Source of the DNA: Hyalangium ruber
Lineage (GTDB): Bacteria; Myxococcota; Myxococcia; Myxococcales; Myxococcaceae
Length of the DNA stretch: 64,000 nucleotides
NCBI RefSeq assembly: GCF_034259325.1
Contig: NZ_JAXIVS010000013.1
Coordinates: 248,001 to 312,000 of the forward strand
Direction: 5' to 3'
Position 1 is the first letter of the stretch, and each line of letters opens with the position of its first letter. Shown here in pieces: positions 16,892-27,369 of the stretch. Position numbers and translations under genes: made by a program. The notes below the pieces were generated by a model that searched no databases, was not told the origin of the DNA, and saw nothing but the letters and a program-made list of their open reading frames with translations.

Positions 16892-19093
16892 TCAGCGGCG
16901 CGCGAAGAGTCCCTTGAGCCAGCCCACCACGCCGGCTTTGCGCGCACTGGGAGGAGGGGGCATGGCCGCTCCCTGTTCAGGCGAGGGGGCGGGCGCGGGT
17001 CGCTCCGGCGGCGGCTCCGGTGGGGCCTGGCGCGCCTTCACCGCCTCGGCGGTGTCCCGCGTGGAGAAGGTGCTCGACACCTCGCGGCCCGTGCCGTCCT
17101 CCTTCGCCGTCACCTTCAACAGCGACTCGCCGTTCACCTCGAAGGAGACGGTGATGTGGACTTCGCCGCGCGCGCGCTTGGGCAGCCCGGTCAGCTTCAG
17201 CGTGCCCAGGTACTCGTTCTCGCCCACGCGGTCCGAGTCACCCTGGAAGATGCTGACTTCGACTTCGGTCTGGTTGTCGCGGTTGGTGGACAGCCCGTAC
17301 GTCTTGGCCGCTGGCAGCGGCGCATTGCGCTCCAGCACCGGCTTGAAGCGCCCGCCCGGCAGCCCCACGCCGATGGCCATGGGCAGCACGTCGATGAGAA
17401 CCACGCCCTCCAGCTGTCCCTGGCTGTGCGCCAGCAGCGCCGCGCCCAATGCCACCGCCTCGTCCGGGTGGATGTTCTTGGTGGGCGCCTTGCCGAAGAA
17501 CTTCGTGATCTTCTCGTGGACCAGCGGGAAGCGGCTCTGGCCTCCCACCAGCACCACCTCCTGCACGTCCTTCACGGTGAGGCTCTTGGCCTTGAGCACC
17601 TCGTCGCAGACCTCGATCGTCCGGTCCACGAGCTTCTCGGTCAATTCGATCAACTTGGCCCGCGTCAGCGTGACGTCCAGATCGTACGGCTTGTTGTCGA
17701 TCATCGTCACGAAGGCCACGTGGATGCGCATGTCCTGGCGCTCCGACAACGCGCACTTGGCGCGCTCGGCCGCGTCGTGGATGCGCTGCATCGCCACCCG
17801 GTCTCCGTGGAAGACCTGGCCCGTCTTCTTCTGGAACTCCTCGAGCAGGTACTCGACGATGGCGTTGTCGAAGTCGATGCCGCCCAGGAAGGTGTCGCCG
17901 CCGGTGGAGATCACCTCGTAGACGTTGTCGTGCAGCTCCAGCACCGACGCGTCGAAGGTGCCGCCGCCCAGGTCGTAGACGAGGATGCGCTGGTGCAGCT
18001 TGCGCCCGTAGCCGTACGCCAGGGACGCCGCCGTGGGCTCGTTGAGGATGCGCTCGACGTAGATGCCCGCCAGCCGCCCCGCGTCCCGCACCGCCTGGCG
18101 CTGGTTGTCGTTGTAGTAGGCGGGCACGGTGATGACCGCCCGCGACACGGGCTGGCCGATGTGGTTCTGCGCCAGCTCGCGCACCTCGCGGAGGATCAGC
18201 GCGGAGATCTGCTGCAGCGAGTAGATGCGGTTGCCGAGCTGCACCGCCGCCTCGCCGTTCTCCCCGGGGGCGATCTCGTAGTGGAACCGATCCTTGATGT
18301 GCTGGACGACGGGCGAGTCGTACGCGCGGCCCACCAGGCGCTTGGCGCCGTACACCGTCTGCCGCGGGTTGGTCAGCATCTGCCCCTTGGCGGGGTGGCC
18401 CACCACCAGCTTGCCGCGCGCGTTGAGCGCCAGGATGGAGGGCACGGTGTTGTGGCCCTCGCGGCTGCGCAGCACCTCGGGCTTGCCGTTGCGCACGTAG
18501 GCCGAGCACGAGTTCGTCGTGCCCAGATCGATGCCGATGATTGGCCCCTCGCGCTTGGGCTCCTCCTTGGGGGCATCGAAGGGAGGCGCCGTGGGCACCG
18601 TGGGCCCGGCCACCCCGACCACCGGCGCCACGGCCCCGATGGGCACCGGCGTCGCGGTTCGCGCCGGAGCTGCGGGGACCTGCGGGGCGAGCGTCGGAGC
18701 CACCGGTTGGGGTGGGACGGTGTAGTCAGGAGTACCAACGCCCGCGGGGACAGGAGGCACCGCGGCCTGGGCGTGGGGCAGGGTGGCGAGGGCGGTGTCG
18801 AGGAAGCGCTTCGTCTCCGGGTCGAGCGTGAGGAAGCGCAGCCCCATGCCAGGAACGCCCTGGCCCTGCTGCCCGGTGACGAAGTGGACGACGGCGGAGG
18901 CGTAGATGATCCGCGCGCCGGTGGAGAGCTTGAGGTCCAGGGTGACGGGGGTGCCCGGGGCCTTCACCGTCTTGGAGCGCAGGTAGATGCCACCCCGGGT
19001 GACGTTGGCTCCGTACTTCGCGAGGAACTCTTCCGGGGTGGCGAAGGGCAGCTTGACCACCAGCCCGATAGGCCCCTGATTGGATTCCGTCAA
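16892..19093 (-). CDS. PilZ-Hsp70 (DnaK-like) fusion protein with an amphipathic C-terminal tail
   Basis: 733 residues. An N-terminal PilZ-like domain (about 8-105, N30-V-T-R-G-G) is joined by a Pro/Ala/Val-rich linker (about 106-183) to a complete Hsp70 nucleotide-binding domain (from about 184: [52 protein letters not shown]). A substrate-binding beta domain follows (about 575-684). The helical lid of DnaK is missing. In its place are a proline-rich stretch and a last helix [14 protein letters not shown] resembling membrane-binding amphipathic helices. The R-x-x-x-R cyclic di-GMP motif is not evident. No DnaJ or GrpE is adjacent. It is divergent from guaB; myxobacterial Hsp70 homologues such as SglK act in motility and exopolysaccharide control, so a cell-surface role is possible. 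Confidence 0.9.
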   Translation of the reverse strand: MTESNQGPIGLVVKLPFATPEEFLAKYGANVTRGGIYLRSKTVKAPGTPVTLDLKLSTGARIIYASAVVHFVTGQQGQGVPGMGLRFLTLDPETKRFLDTALATLPHAQAAVPPVPAGVGTPDYTVPPQPVAPTLAPQVPAAPARTATPVPIGAVAPVVGVAGPTVPTAPPFDAPKEEPKREGPIIGIDLGTTNSCSAYVRNGKPEVLRSREGHNTVPSILALNARGKLVVGHPAKGQMLTNPRQTVYGAKRLVGRAYDSPVVQHIKDRFHYEIAPGENGEAAVQLGNRIYSLQQISALILREVRELAQNHIGQPVSRAVITVPAYYNDNQRQAVRDAGRLAGIYVERILNEPTAASLAYGYGRKLHQRILVYDLGGGTFDASVLELHDNVYEVISTGGDTFLGGIDFDNAIVEYLLEEFQKKTGQVFHGDRVAMQRIHDAAERAKCALSERQDMRIHVAFVTMIDNKPYDLDVTLTRAKLIELTEKLVDRTIEVCDEVLKAKSLTVKDVQEVVLVGGQSRFPLVHEKITKFFGKAPTKNIHPDEAVALGAALLAHSQGQLEGVVLIDVLPMAIGVGLPGGRFKPVLERNAPLPAAKTYGLSTNRDNQTEVEVSIFQGDSDRVGENEYLGTLKLTGLPKRARGEVHITVSFEVNGESLLKVTAKEDGTGREVSSTFSTRDTAEAVKARQAPPEPPPERPAPAPSPEQGAAMPPPPSARKAGVVGWLKGLFARR

Positions 19094-19147
19094 AGCCTGG
19101 TCCCGAACGTGAGAAGTGCGGGCAAGTATCGCCTGTTCCCAAGCTGA

Positions 19148-20680
<1,533 letters not shown>

Positions 20681-20770
20681 GGGGCGTACATAGAGAGAAG
20701 CTTCTGGCGCTTGCGGGGGCTCCGGGATGTGTCGGAGAGTGGACGTTCACTCTTCGTTTGGAGTCCCCAC

Positions 20771-21619
20771 ATGAAGCGCTTCTCTCTCTCCCGCTTGGGC
20801 TCGGCGCTGCTGCTGCTGCAGGCCACCGCGTGTGTCGGTGTGACGAACACCCTGACGGCGGACACCGTCGGGAAGGGCAAGACCCAGGTCGCGATCGCCC
20901 CTTCCTACGTGCGAGGGATGGGAGAGGGGATGGGAGAAGCGGGCTTCCTGGTCGGAGCCCAGGCCCAGGTGCTGCACGGCGTCTCGAACACCTCCGATGT
21001 CGGCGCCCGGTTGACCTACCAGCGGGCCTTTCTCAATGATGATTTCGATTCCACGGGCGCGGACTCGACGGTCGCCGGCTACGGCGCGGAGTTCCTCTCG
21101 CGCTTCCAGATCAGTCGCTCCAACAAGCTGATCCTGTCGGTCGCCCCGTCCGTGGGCTACAACCGCCTGTCCGCGTCGGCCAGCCAGGGCAACGTGTCGG
21201 TCAGCTCCGGTATCAACGCCTTCCAGGCCAAGCTCCCCCTGCTCGTGGGCGTCCCGGTGGGCGAGCATCAGTTCGTGGCGAGCCTGTCGGTGTCGGATGC
21301 CATCTTCCTGAGTGGTTCGGACGAGCTCGGGAACACCAACACCATCAACGCGGGCGCGACGGTGGGGTTCGCGGCGCGCATCCCCGGCACGAGCGTCCGC
21401 ATCATCCCCGAGGTGGGCATGCTCTACCCGCTGGTGGGCAGCATCCCCGGTGAGGGCTCCTCGTTCAACGAGAGCGGCGGCTTCTATCTGCAGTTCGGGC
21501 TGGGCGTCATGTTCGGCGGTGGTGGCGGCCGCGCGGTCCAGTCCGAGGACGGTGAAGAGGTCCAGGAGGAAGAGCAGCAGGAGGAGGAGGACGAGGAGGG
21601 CTACGACAGCGAGTACTGA
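20771..21619 (+). CDS. Outer-membrane beta-barrel-like lipoprotein with an acidic tail
   Basis: 282 residues. A signal segment ends in LQATAC, giving a probable lipidated Cys (Ala at -3 makes the box imperfect). The body alternates short beta-strands and Gly/Ser/Asn turns (VGARLTYQRAF, GAEFLSRFQIS, INAGATVGFAARIPG, FYLQFGLGVMFGGGG) as in 8-12-strand outer-membrane barrels. After the barrel comes a very acidic tail of about 27 residues made mostly of Glu, Asp and Gln. ATG 20771 starts the signal peptide; an upstream GTG at 20711 would give a non-signal extension. No family was recognised. It is apparently alone; a long hairpin follows at 21647. Confidence 0.7.
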   Translation: MKRFSLSRLGSALLLLQATACVGVTNTLTADTVGKGKTQVAIAPSYVRGMGEGMGEAGFLVGAQAQVLHGVSNTSDVGARLTYQRAFLNDDFDSTGADSTVAGYGAEFLSRFQISRSNKLILSVAPSVGYNRLSASASQGNVSVSSGINAFQAKLPLLVGVPVGEHQFVASLSVSDAIFLSGSDELGNTNTINAGATVGFAARIPGTSVRIIPEVGMLYPLVGSIPGEGSSFNESGGFYLQFGLGVMFGGGGGRAVQSEDGEEVQEEEQQEEEDEEGYDSEY

Positions 21620-21646
21620 CGTCGCGAGGGCTCCTCCACGAGCTGG

Positions 21647-21686
21647 CCCGCCCCGGCAAGGCGTCGAAGTCGCCTGCCGGAGCGGG
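21647..21686. terminator. Long hairpin between convergent genes
   Basis: Arms 21647-21663 and 21671-21686 pair in three helices (5, 6 and 4 bp) broken by one mismatch and one bulge, with a 7-nt loop. It lies between the stops of the barrel lipoprotein (21619) and the ATP-grasp gene (21698) and could terminate both, although T-tracts are absent. Confidence 0.6.
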
Positions 21687-21697
21687 GAGGCCGCTCC

Positions 21698-22465
21698 TCA
21701 GAAGTTCATGGCCTCGATGGCGGCCACCATCTTGCCCACGTCGTAGGCGTAGAAGCCCGCCGAGTTCAGGTTGTTGATCTCCCCGACGCTCAGCTGGTCC
21801 TCGTGCATGAACACGTCCAGCGCGTAGGCCCGGTCCGGGCCCCAGCGATCGGCCATTCGCTGCGCGAAGGCGTAGACCTCAGGCTCGACCTCGCGCGAGG
21901 ACATGACCCGGTCGCCCAGCTTGTAGCGCGTGCCGGTGATGACGCGGCCATCCACGACCACCATGCGGTACTCACGCTGGATGGACTTCGGGGCGCTGAC
22001 CGCCACCCGCGTGTCCTCGGTGAGGGTGGCGTACTCCTCGAGCCCGCGGACCTTCTCGCGCCAGTCGGCGAACTCCTCCCACGTGGTGACCATGCCCGAG
22101 AACGACTTGTCGTCCAGGCAGGGGCGGATGAAGAAGGGGCCGTCCTGAGGGGGGACATCCCCGAAGCGGTACACCCGGGCGTCACCGTTGAGCAGGTACT
22201 CGCCCAGGTGCTGCTGCCACACCTGGAAGTCGAAGTTGTCGTTGATGAAGGCCCCGGGGGCCCAGCCGCGCTTCAGCGCGTAGCGCGTGAGGCTCAACGA
22301 GCCCATCACCACGATGGGGCCGGTCACGTCCACCGTCGGCTCGACATCTCCGTCGAAGGGGATGACCTTCACCAGGGTGTGCGGGATGCCCCCGCGCTCC
22401 AGCACCTGCATCAGGTCGTGAAAGCCGCGCTCGTTGAACAGGTTGTTCTGGACGACCCAGTGCAT
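21698..22465 (-). CDS. ATP-grasp domain protein (R2K-like)
   Basis: 255 residues. The N-terminal part has VMGSLSLTRYALKRGW. The middle holds PFFIRPCLDDKSFSGMVTTWEEF, in which Arg and Lys would bind ATP phosphates. The C-terminal part has REYRMVVVDGRVITGTRYK, YALDVFMHEDQLSVGEINNLNSAGFYA with Asp, Glu and Asn in metal-binding positions (D-V...E-I-N-x-x-N). This matches the short R2K-type ATP-grasp ligases found in bacteria and phages. Such enzymes join a carboxylate to an amine using ATP; the substrate is unknown. The gene is transcribed alone toward the convergent hairpin at 21647. No signal peptide is present. Confidence 0.75.
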   Translation of the reverse strand: MHWVVQNNLFNERGFHDLMQVLERGGIPHTLVKVIPFDGDVEPTVDVTGPIVVMGSLSLTRYALKRGWAPGAFINDNFDFQVWQQHLGEYLLNGDARVYRFGDVPPQDGPFFIRPCLDDKSFSGMVTTWEEFADWREKVRGLEEYATLTEDTRVAVSAPKSIQREYRMVVVDGRVITGTRYKLGDRVMSSREVEPEVYAFAQRMADRWGPDRAYALDVFMHEDQLSVGEINNLNSAGFYAYDVGKMVAAIEAMNF

Positions 22466-22547
22466 GTGCTGATCCCGTGTGGAGTGTGGTCGCGCCGGAC
22501 GCGGCGTTCCGAGGGCTCCTGACTCTTCTGTGAGGAGCTGTCCGGAC

Positions 22548-23000
22548 CTACCGCGAAGGCCGGCTCAGGACGTACGTGGCACCCACGAGCATGAGCCCCG
22601 CGGCCACGGCGAGCACCGGCCACTTCACCTTCGCCACGAAGGCCATGAACGCCAGGCTCACCCCCATGGCGGTGAGGGCGCTCACCTTCACCTTGACCGG
22701 GACGATGCCGTGCTCGTGCCAGGCCTGGAGCCGGGGGCCGAAGCGCGGGTGCGTGTAGAGCCAGTGGTGGAAGCGGTTCGAGCTGCGCGAGAAGGCCCAC
22801 AGCGCCACGAGCAGGAAGGGCGTCGTGGGCAACAGCGGCAGGACCGCCCCCAGTCCTCCAAGGCCCACGCAGACGAAGCCGAGGGCCAGGAAGAGGAAAC
22901 GGAAGCGCGGGTTCGGCTCAGGCAACGGCAAGCAGCACCGTGCCAGGCCCACGTCTCCAGAGCACGTCGATGTGAGCAAACCCGGCGGACTGAAGCGCAT
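22548..23000 (-). CDS. DUF454 (YbaN-like) small membrane protein
   Basis: 150 residues from ATG 23000, with the DUF454 core ALGFVCVGLGGLGAVLPLLP followed by TTPFLLVALWAFSRSSNRFHHWL, then two further membrane segments near the C-terminus. The start is uncertain. ATG 23000 has AGGAG 4 nt upstream but lies 83 nt inside the methyltransferase gene. TTG 22931 would give about 128 residues, nearer the YbaN length, but has no ribosome-binding site. Overlap with the upstream gene implies translational coupling. The function of DUF454 is not established. It is third in the SNF2-methyltransferase-DUF454 operon. Confidence 0.8.
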   Translation of the reverse strand: MRFSPPGLLTSTCSGDVGLARCCLPLPEPNPRFRFLFLALGFVCVGLGGLGAVLPLLPTTPFLLVALWAFSRSSNRFHHWLYTHPRFGPRLQAWHEHGIVPVKVKVSALTAMGVSLAFMAFVAKVKWPVLAVAAGLMLVGATYVLSRPSR

Positions 23001-23598
23001 CCAGCTCCTCGGTCACGCTGAAGTAGCGGTCCTCTTGGGCCCAGGCGTCGAAGCGCGCGTAGGCCTCCGCCTCGGTGTCTCCGCACGCCACCAGGTGAGC
23101 GGCCCAGCCGGTGCGCGTCAGCTTCTCCAGGGCGGGGGCCGTGGCCAACGTGATGTCGACATTCACCAGCACGCCCCCCGTCGGCAGGGTCGCGCGGATG
23201 TTGCCGTACAGGCGCCGCTTCTCGCTCAAGTCGTGGACATGGTGCAGCGCCAGGGAGGCGATCGCCGCCTCGCACGCGGGCAGCGGATCGAAGAACGAGC
23301 CGCGCAGGAACTTCGCCCGCCCACCCAGGGAGGCGAGCCGCCCACGGGCTTGCTCCAGCATGGCGGGATCCGCGTCGAGCAGGGTCAGCGAGGCCTCGGG
23401 CATCCGCGCCGCCACCTCTTGAGAGAACGCCCCGGTGCCCGCCCCAAGGTCCAGGATGTGGGCCTTCGGAGACACCAGCCCGGCCAGCGTCTCGACGGCG
23501 CGGGAGAGCATCTCCTCGTAGTGAGGGATGAACTTGCGAATGGCCACGTCGTACGCGGCCGGTGCGACATCGAGGTGTGCCTGGACAGAGTGCGACAT
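22918..23598 (-). CDS. Class I SAM-dependent methyltransferase
   Basis: 226 residues. Motif I is ILDLGAGTGAFSQEVA, with motif II acidic LTLLDADPAML and the post-motif ASLALHHVHDL, the arrangement of UbiE/small-molecule methyltransferases. ATG 23598 is chosen because GAGGAGGA lies about 8 nt upstream; the GTG at 23616 sits inside that ribosome-binding site. It begins 18 nt after the SNF2 stop and overlaps the DUF454 gene, so the three are co-transcribed. The substrate is unknown; the HH in LHHVHD is common in enzymes acting on small metabolites. Confidence 0.85.
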   Translation of the reverse strand: MSHSVQAHLDVAPAAYDVAIRKFIPHYEEMLSRAVETLAGLVSPKAHILDLGAGTGAFSQEVAARMPEASLTLLDADPAMLEQARGRLASLGGRAKFLRGSFFDPLPACEAAIASLALHHVHDLSEKRRLYGNIRATLPTGGVLVNVDITLATAPALEKLTRTGWAAHLVACGDTEAEAYARFDAWAQEDRYFSVTEELDALQSAGFAHIDVLWRRGPGTVLLAVA

Positions 23599-23616
23599 GG
23601 CGATCCTCCTCCTCAC

Positions 23617-26571
23617 TCAGGAGAACAGCTCTAGCAGATCCTCGCGGGTGATGGCCGTCGCGGCTGACGCCTCGCTCAGGGCCGCCTCGAAGAGCGCACG
23701 CTTCTTCTCCTGTAGCCCGAGGATCCGTTCCTCCACCGTTCCCTGCGAGACCAGCCGGTACACCATCACCGGGCGCTCCTGGCCGATGCGGTGGGCTCGG
23801 TCCGCCGCCTGCGCCTCCGCGGCCGGGTTCCACCAGGGATCCATCAGGAACACGTGGTCCGCCGCCGTGAGGTTCAGGCCCGTGCCGCCGGCCTTGAGCG
23901 ACATCAGCATGACCGGTGCTCCCTCTGGAGACTGGAAGCGCGCTGTCACCTCGCCGCGGTTGGCCGTCGAGCCATCCAGGCGCTCGAAGGTGACTCCGGC
24001 CTCCTTCAGCGGTGGCTCGATCAGATCGAGCAGCGAGGTCCACTGCGAGAACACCAGCGCCTTGTGGCCCTCCGAGACGGCGGTGGTGAGGGCGTCCACG
24101 AGCGTCTCCACCTTCGAGGACGAGGTGGCGTGCTGGCCGGGCACCAGCGCTGGGTGGCAGGCCGCCTGGCGCAGGCGCAGCAGGGCCTCCAGCGCCTTGA
24201 GCACGCTGCCGCCTTCCTTCAGCAGGGCGACTACCTCCGTGCGCGTCGCCGCCATCACCGCGTCGTAGACGGCGCGCTCGCGCTCATCCAGCGAGATGTG
24301 CATCACCGCCTCGGTGCGCGGCGGCAGCTCGGGTGCCACATCCCGCTTGAGGCGCCGCAGGACGAAGGGACGGATGCGCTTGCGCAGCCGCTCGGCCGCC
24401 TCGGCGTTTCCTTCGCTGATGGGCCGCGCCAGCTTCTCGTCGAACTGCCGGCGGCCCCCGAGCAGGCCCGGGTTGGCGAAGTGCATCAAGCTCCAGAGCT
24501 CCTCCAGCCGGTTCTCCAGCGGCGTGCCGCTCAGCGCCAGTCGCAGGTTCGCCTTGAGCCCGAACGCCGCGCGCGTCACCTGGCTCTCCGGGTTTTTGAT
24601 GGCCTGCGCCTCGTCCAGCACCACCGCGTCCCAGGTGCGCCCCGAGAGCACGGCGGCATCCAACCGGAGGATGGCGTACGTGGTGATCGTCACGTCGGCC
24701 GTCTCGTCCAGCGCGCGGCCGGGCCCGTGGTACACGCTGACCTTCAGCGAGGGCCGGAAGCGCTTGAGCTCCGCCGCCCAGTTCGGCAGCACGCTGGTGG
24801 GGCAGACGACGAGCGAGCGGGAGCCCAGCACGCATATCGTCTGCAACGTCTTCCCGAGGCCCATGTCGTCGGCGAGGATTCCTCCGAGCCCCGCGCTCCG
24901 GAGGAAGCCCAGCCAGCTCACGCCCTGCTGCTGGTAGGTGCGCAGCGTCGCGGTGAGATCGCTCGGCAGGGTGGGGGGCGGCAGCTTCTGGAAGCCCTCG
25001 ACCATCGGCGCCAGGCGGTCCAGCCCCGGCGGAGGCGGCTGCTCCAGCGTCTCACACAGCGCGGTCAGGTCCGGCAGGGCGTGGTTGGAGACCTTGCCAT
25101 CCGCCTGACGCGCGGACAGCAGGTCGGCGACGCGCTGGCCGTGCTTGTCCAGCCAGGCCCGGGGCAGGGGCGCCCAGCCTCCGCCCTGGAGGGGAACGAG
25201 CCCCAGTCCCTCCGACCATGCGCGGATGACCGCCGCCGCGTCCACGGTCTGTGGGGCGCCCTTTCCGCCCTCCACTTGGAACTCGAGCGTGAAGCGCACC
25301 TCGGGAACGCCCGCCCCCGAAGCTCCGGCGTCCACCTGGAGCAGAGGCCGGAGCCGGACGTCCGGGCTCACCACCCCCGCCGCGTCGCCGGCGAGGTCTC
25401 CTCCCCATCGCCGCAGCTTGTCCGCCCAGCGCACCATCTCCTGACCCTGCACCGTCAGTCGCCGGCCGGGGACCAGGTTCAGCTCATCCCGAAGGTGGTG
25501 GATGAGCCGCTGCTCGGCCGCCTCGTCCCGGAGGGGCACCGCGCCGCGCAGGTAGACCATCCGGCCGCCGCTGTCGATCCGCACCGAGGGCGGCGCCCCG
25601 TACACGAGGGTGGGCAGTACGGACAGCCCCGACTCGAGCTGGTTGAGCTCCAGCAGGATGCGTGGCTTCAGCTCGCGGTCGATAGGCGGCAGGCGCCGGC
25701 TGCGCACGTCGATCGGCATGCGGCGAGCTAGCTCCGGAAGCACCTTCGAGGTGACCTCGCCGATCTGCTCGGAGGCAAAGGTGCGGACGATCGGGAGGTT
25801 CTGCAGCCACGTCCCCGTCATCGCCGTCTCGCCCAGCCGCGCCAGCGCATCGCCGCACAGCGCGACTCCGGCGCTCACCACCTCCGTGACGCGCGGATCC
25901 CTCCCCACCGTCACCACCAATTGCCCGCCGCGATCCTCCACCGTGGCCCGGGGGTAGACGACCTCATCCGAGATCGCCACCGGCCGCCCGTCGAGCAGCA
26001 CGTTGCGCGCCGACTCGAGCGCCCGGAGCAGCACCTCCAGCTTCTCGGGGGCGAGCGCCCCGCGCGTGCGGCGCTCCAACAGGCGATCCGCGTTGAGGTC
26101 CGCCTGTTCGATCTGCATCGTCGCCGCCACCGCCGGCCTGGCGAGCAGCGCGGCCACGCTGTCCTCCAGCGGCTCCTCCTTCCCGTCGGCATGCACCACG
26201 GTCCGGTGCAGCTGCAGCCCGCCGTCGGCGCGCGTGAAGTGGTACACCACGCGGGACCAGCGGTTGGCCGTGGCCTTCAGCGGCGTTTCCTGCTTCTCCG
26301 CCTGCTGCACGGTGATGGCGGCCGCCACCACGTGCTCGCACGGATCCACCTGGCTGGGGCAGTCGCACTCCCACGCCTCGAGCTTCAGGTAGAGGGTGAC
26401 GGTGAGGGCGACCGAGCGACCCGGGGCTCGCACCCGCAGCTCGATCTCGTCCGCCGTCTGCGCCTGGAGCGCTACGGCCCCCTGGCGAGAGAGGGTCACC
26501 CCGGTGGACCAGATGCCGGGGCGTGCTTCCTTCCGAACAGCTTCGAGCAGCTCTTGAGGGGTCGCGGACAT
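23617..26571 (-). CDS. SWIM zinc-finger SNF2-family helicase/ATPase
   Basis: 984 residues. An N-terminal SWIM finger C69-x-C71-x6-C78-x-H80 is followed by a long bacterial SNF2-associated region. The two RecA-like domains follow: Walker A in [15 protein letters not shown] (about 570), Walker [12 protein letters not shown] (DEAQ, about 653), [15 protein letters not shown] (motif III), [29 protein letters not shown] and [17 protein letters not shown] (motif VI). It is a double-stranded-DNA translocase of the bacterial HepA/Snf2 group that may remodel protein-DNA or RNA polymerase complexes. It heads an operon with a methyltransferase and DUF454. No nuclease or defence partner is adjacent, so a housekeeping or repair role is as likely as defence. 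Confidence 0.92.
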   Translation of the reverse strand: MSATPQELLEAVRKEARPGIWSTGVTLSRQGAVALQAQTADEIELRVRAPGRSVALTVTLYLKLEAWECDCPSQVDPCEHVVAAAITVQQAEKQETPLKATANRWSRVVYHFTRADGGLQLHRTVVHADGKEEPLEDSVAALLARPAVAATMQIEQADLNADRLLERRTRGALAPEKLEVLLRALESARNVLLDGRPVAISDEVVYPRATVEDRGGQLVVTVGRDPRVTEVVSAGVALCGDALARLGETAMTGTWLQNLPIVRTFASEQIGEVTSKVLPELARRMPIDVRSRRLPPIDRELKPRILLELNQLESGLSVLPTLVYGAPPSVRIDSGGRMVYLRGAVPLRDEAAEQRLIHHLRDELNLVPGRRLTVQGQEMVRWADKLRRWGGDLAGDAAGVVSPDVRLRPLLQVDAGASGAGVPEVRFTLEFQVEGGKGAPQTVDAAAVIRAWSEGLGLVPLQGGGWAPLPRAWLDKHGQRVADLLSARQADGKVSNHALPDLTALCETLEQPPPPGLDRLAPMVEGFQKLPPPTLPSDLTATLRTYQQQGVSWLGFLRSAGLGGILADDMGLGKTLQTICVLGSRSLVVCPTSVLPNWAAELKRFRPSLKVSVYHGPGRALDETADVTITTYAILRLDAAVLSGRTWDAVVLDEAQAIKNPESQVTRAAFGLKANLRLALSGTPLENRLEELWSLMHFANPGLLGGRRQFDEKLARPISEGNAEAAERLRKRIRPFVLRRLKRDVAPELPPRTEAVMHISLDERERAVYDAVMAATRTEVVALLKEGGSVLKALEALLRLRQAACHPALVPGQHATSSSKVETLVDALTTAVSEGHKALVFSQWTSLLDLIEPPLKEAGVTFERLDGSTANRGEVTARFQSPEGAPVMLMSLKAGGTGLNLTAADHVFLMDPWWNPAAEAQAADRAHRIGQERPVMVYRLVSQGTVEERILGLQEKKRALFEAALSEASAATAITREDLLELFS

Positions 26572-26635
26572 GGGCGCCGCGACTCCCTACGCTCCGAGGG
26601 GGCGGCGCGCAACGCGGATCCGCCCCTCCTGTGTG

Positions 26636-27259
26636 CTACTTGCTGCCGCGGCGCTTGCCGCCCGCTCCGGCGGGCTCTTCCTCGGGCGCCTTGGCCGTCG
26701 ACACCTTCTTCTCCGCGCTCGCCACCCGGTTGAGCAGCTGCTCCTTGTCGTCCGGCGAGAGCGTCTCGATGGCCTGCCGCAGGGCGTTGAAGTCCAGGCG
26801 GGCGATCGTCACCGTGTTGCCGCCCTTGATCTCCTGCACCGTGGGCACCTCGACCAGCTCGCGCATGTAGTTCTCGAACTCCACGCGCACGTCCGCGGTC
26901 TGCTGGATGCAGGTGTCCTTGGCGGCCACGATGTTCACCGCGCCCTCCCGGTACTGCAGGTCCGGGTTGCGCGTCATCGCCTCCTCGAAGGTCTGCGTGC
27001 GCTTGCGGAGCGAGTCGTACAGGGTGACGTAGTCCATCAGCCGCTCCGTCTCGGGCCGGTTGACGTTGCGCGCCTTGGTCAGGTCGTCGGCGGTGTTCTC
27101 GCAGTTGAGCTTCTCCAGCTCGCCGGCCTGCGGAGTGTCCTTCATCGACAGGGTGCTCGTCTCGCGGTCGAGTCGCTCCTCCGAGGGGACGTCCTTGGGC
27201 AGGCAGCCGGTGGCGGACAGGAGGAGAGCGGCGGCGGCGGCGGCGGACAGACGATGCAT
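26636..27259 (-). CDS. Lipoprotein of unknown function
   Basis: 207 residues with a signal peptide ending LLLSATGC (lipobox with Ala at -3). The mature part is helical and charged, with two further cysteines (NCENTADD and KDTCIQQ) that could form a disulfide. The C-terminus is a Lys/Glu/Pro/Gly-rich tail ending KRRGSK. The ATG at 27259 gives a clean signal peptide. The gene is divergent from guaA. A short 64-nt gap follows before the SNF2 gene in the same orientation, so read-through into that operon is possible. No family was recognised. Confidence 0.7.
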   Translation of the reverse strand: MHRLSAAAAAALLLSATGCLPKDVPSEERLDRETSTLSMKDTPQAGELEKLNCENTADDLTKARNVNRPETERLMDYVTLYDSLRKRTQTFEEAMTRNPDLQYREGAVNIVAAKDTCIQQTADVRVEFENYMRELVEVPTVQEIKGGNTVTIARLDFNALRQAIETLSPDDKEQLLNRVASAEKKVSTAKAPEEEPAGAGGKRRGSK

Positions 27260-27307
27260 CCAGAACCTCGGAAAAGGAGCGGAACGGACAGCTGGGGCGT
27301 TAAACGG

Positions 27308-27337
27308 TTGATCTCCTAAAGTTTGTAGCGGTATGGG
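27308..27337 (+). promoter_or_regulatory. Candidate promoter of guaA
   Basis: TTGATC at 27308-27313, an 18-nt spacer, then TATGGG at 27332-27337. The start would be near 27344, about 26 nt before the GTG at 27370. Spacing and -10 form resemble the rpsA promoter in this window. Confidence 0.45.
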
Positions 27338-27369
27338 CCGGCCTCCGTCAACGACGCCCGGAGAACCTC

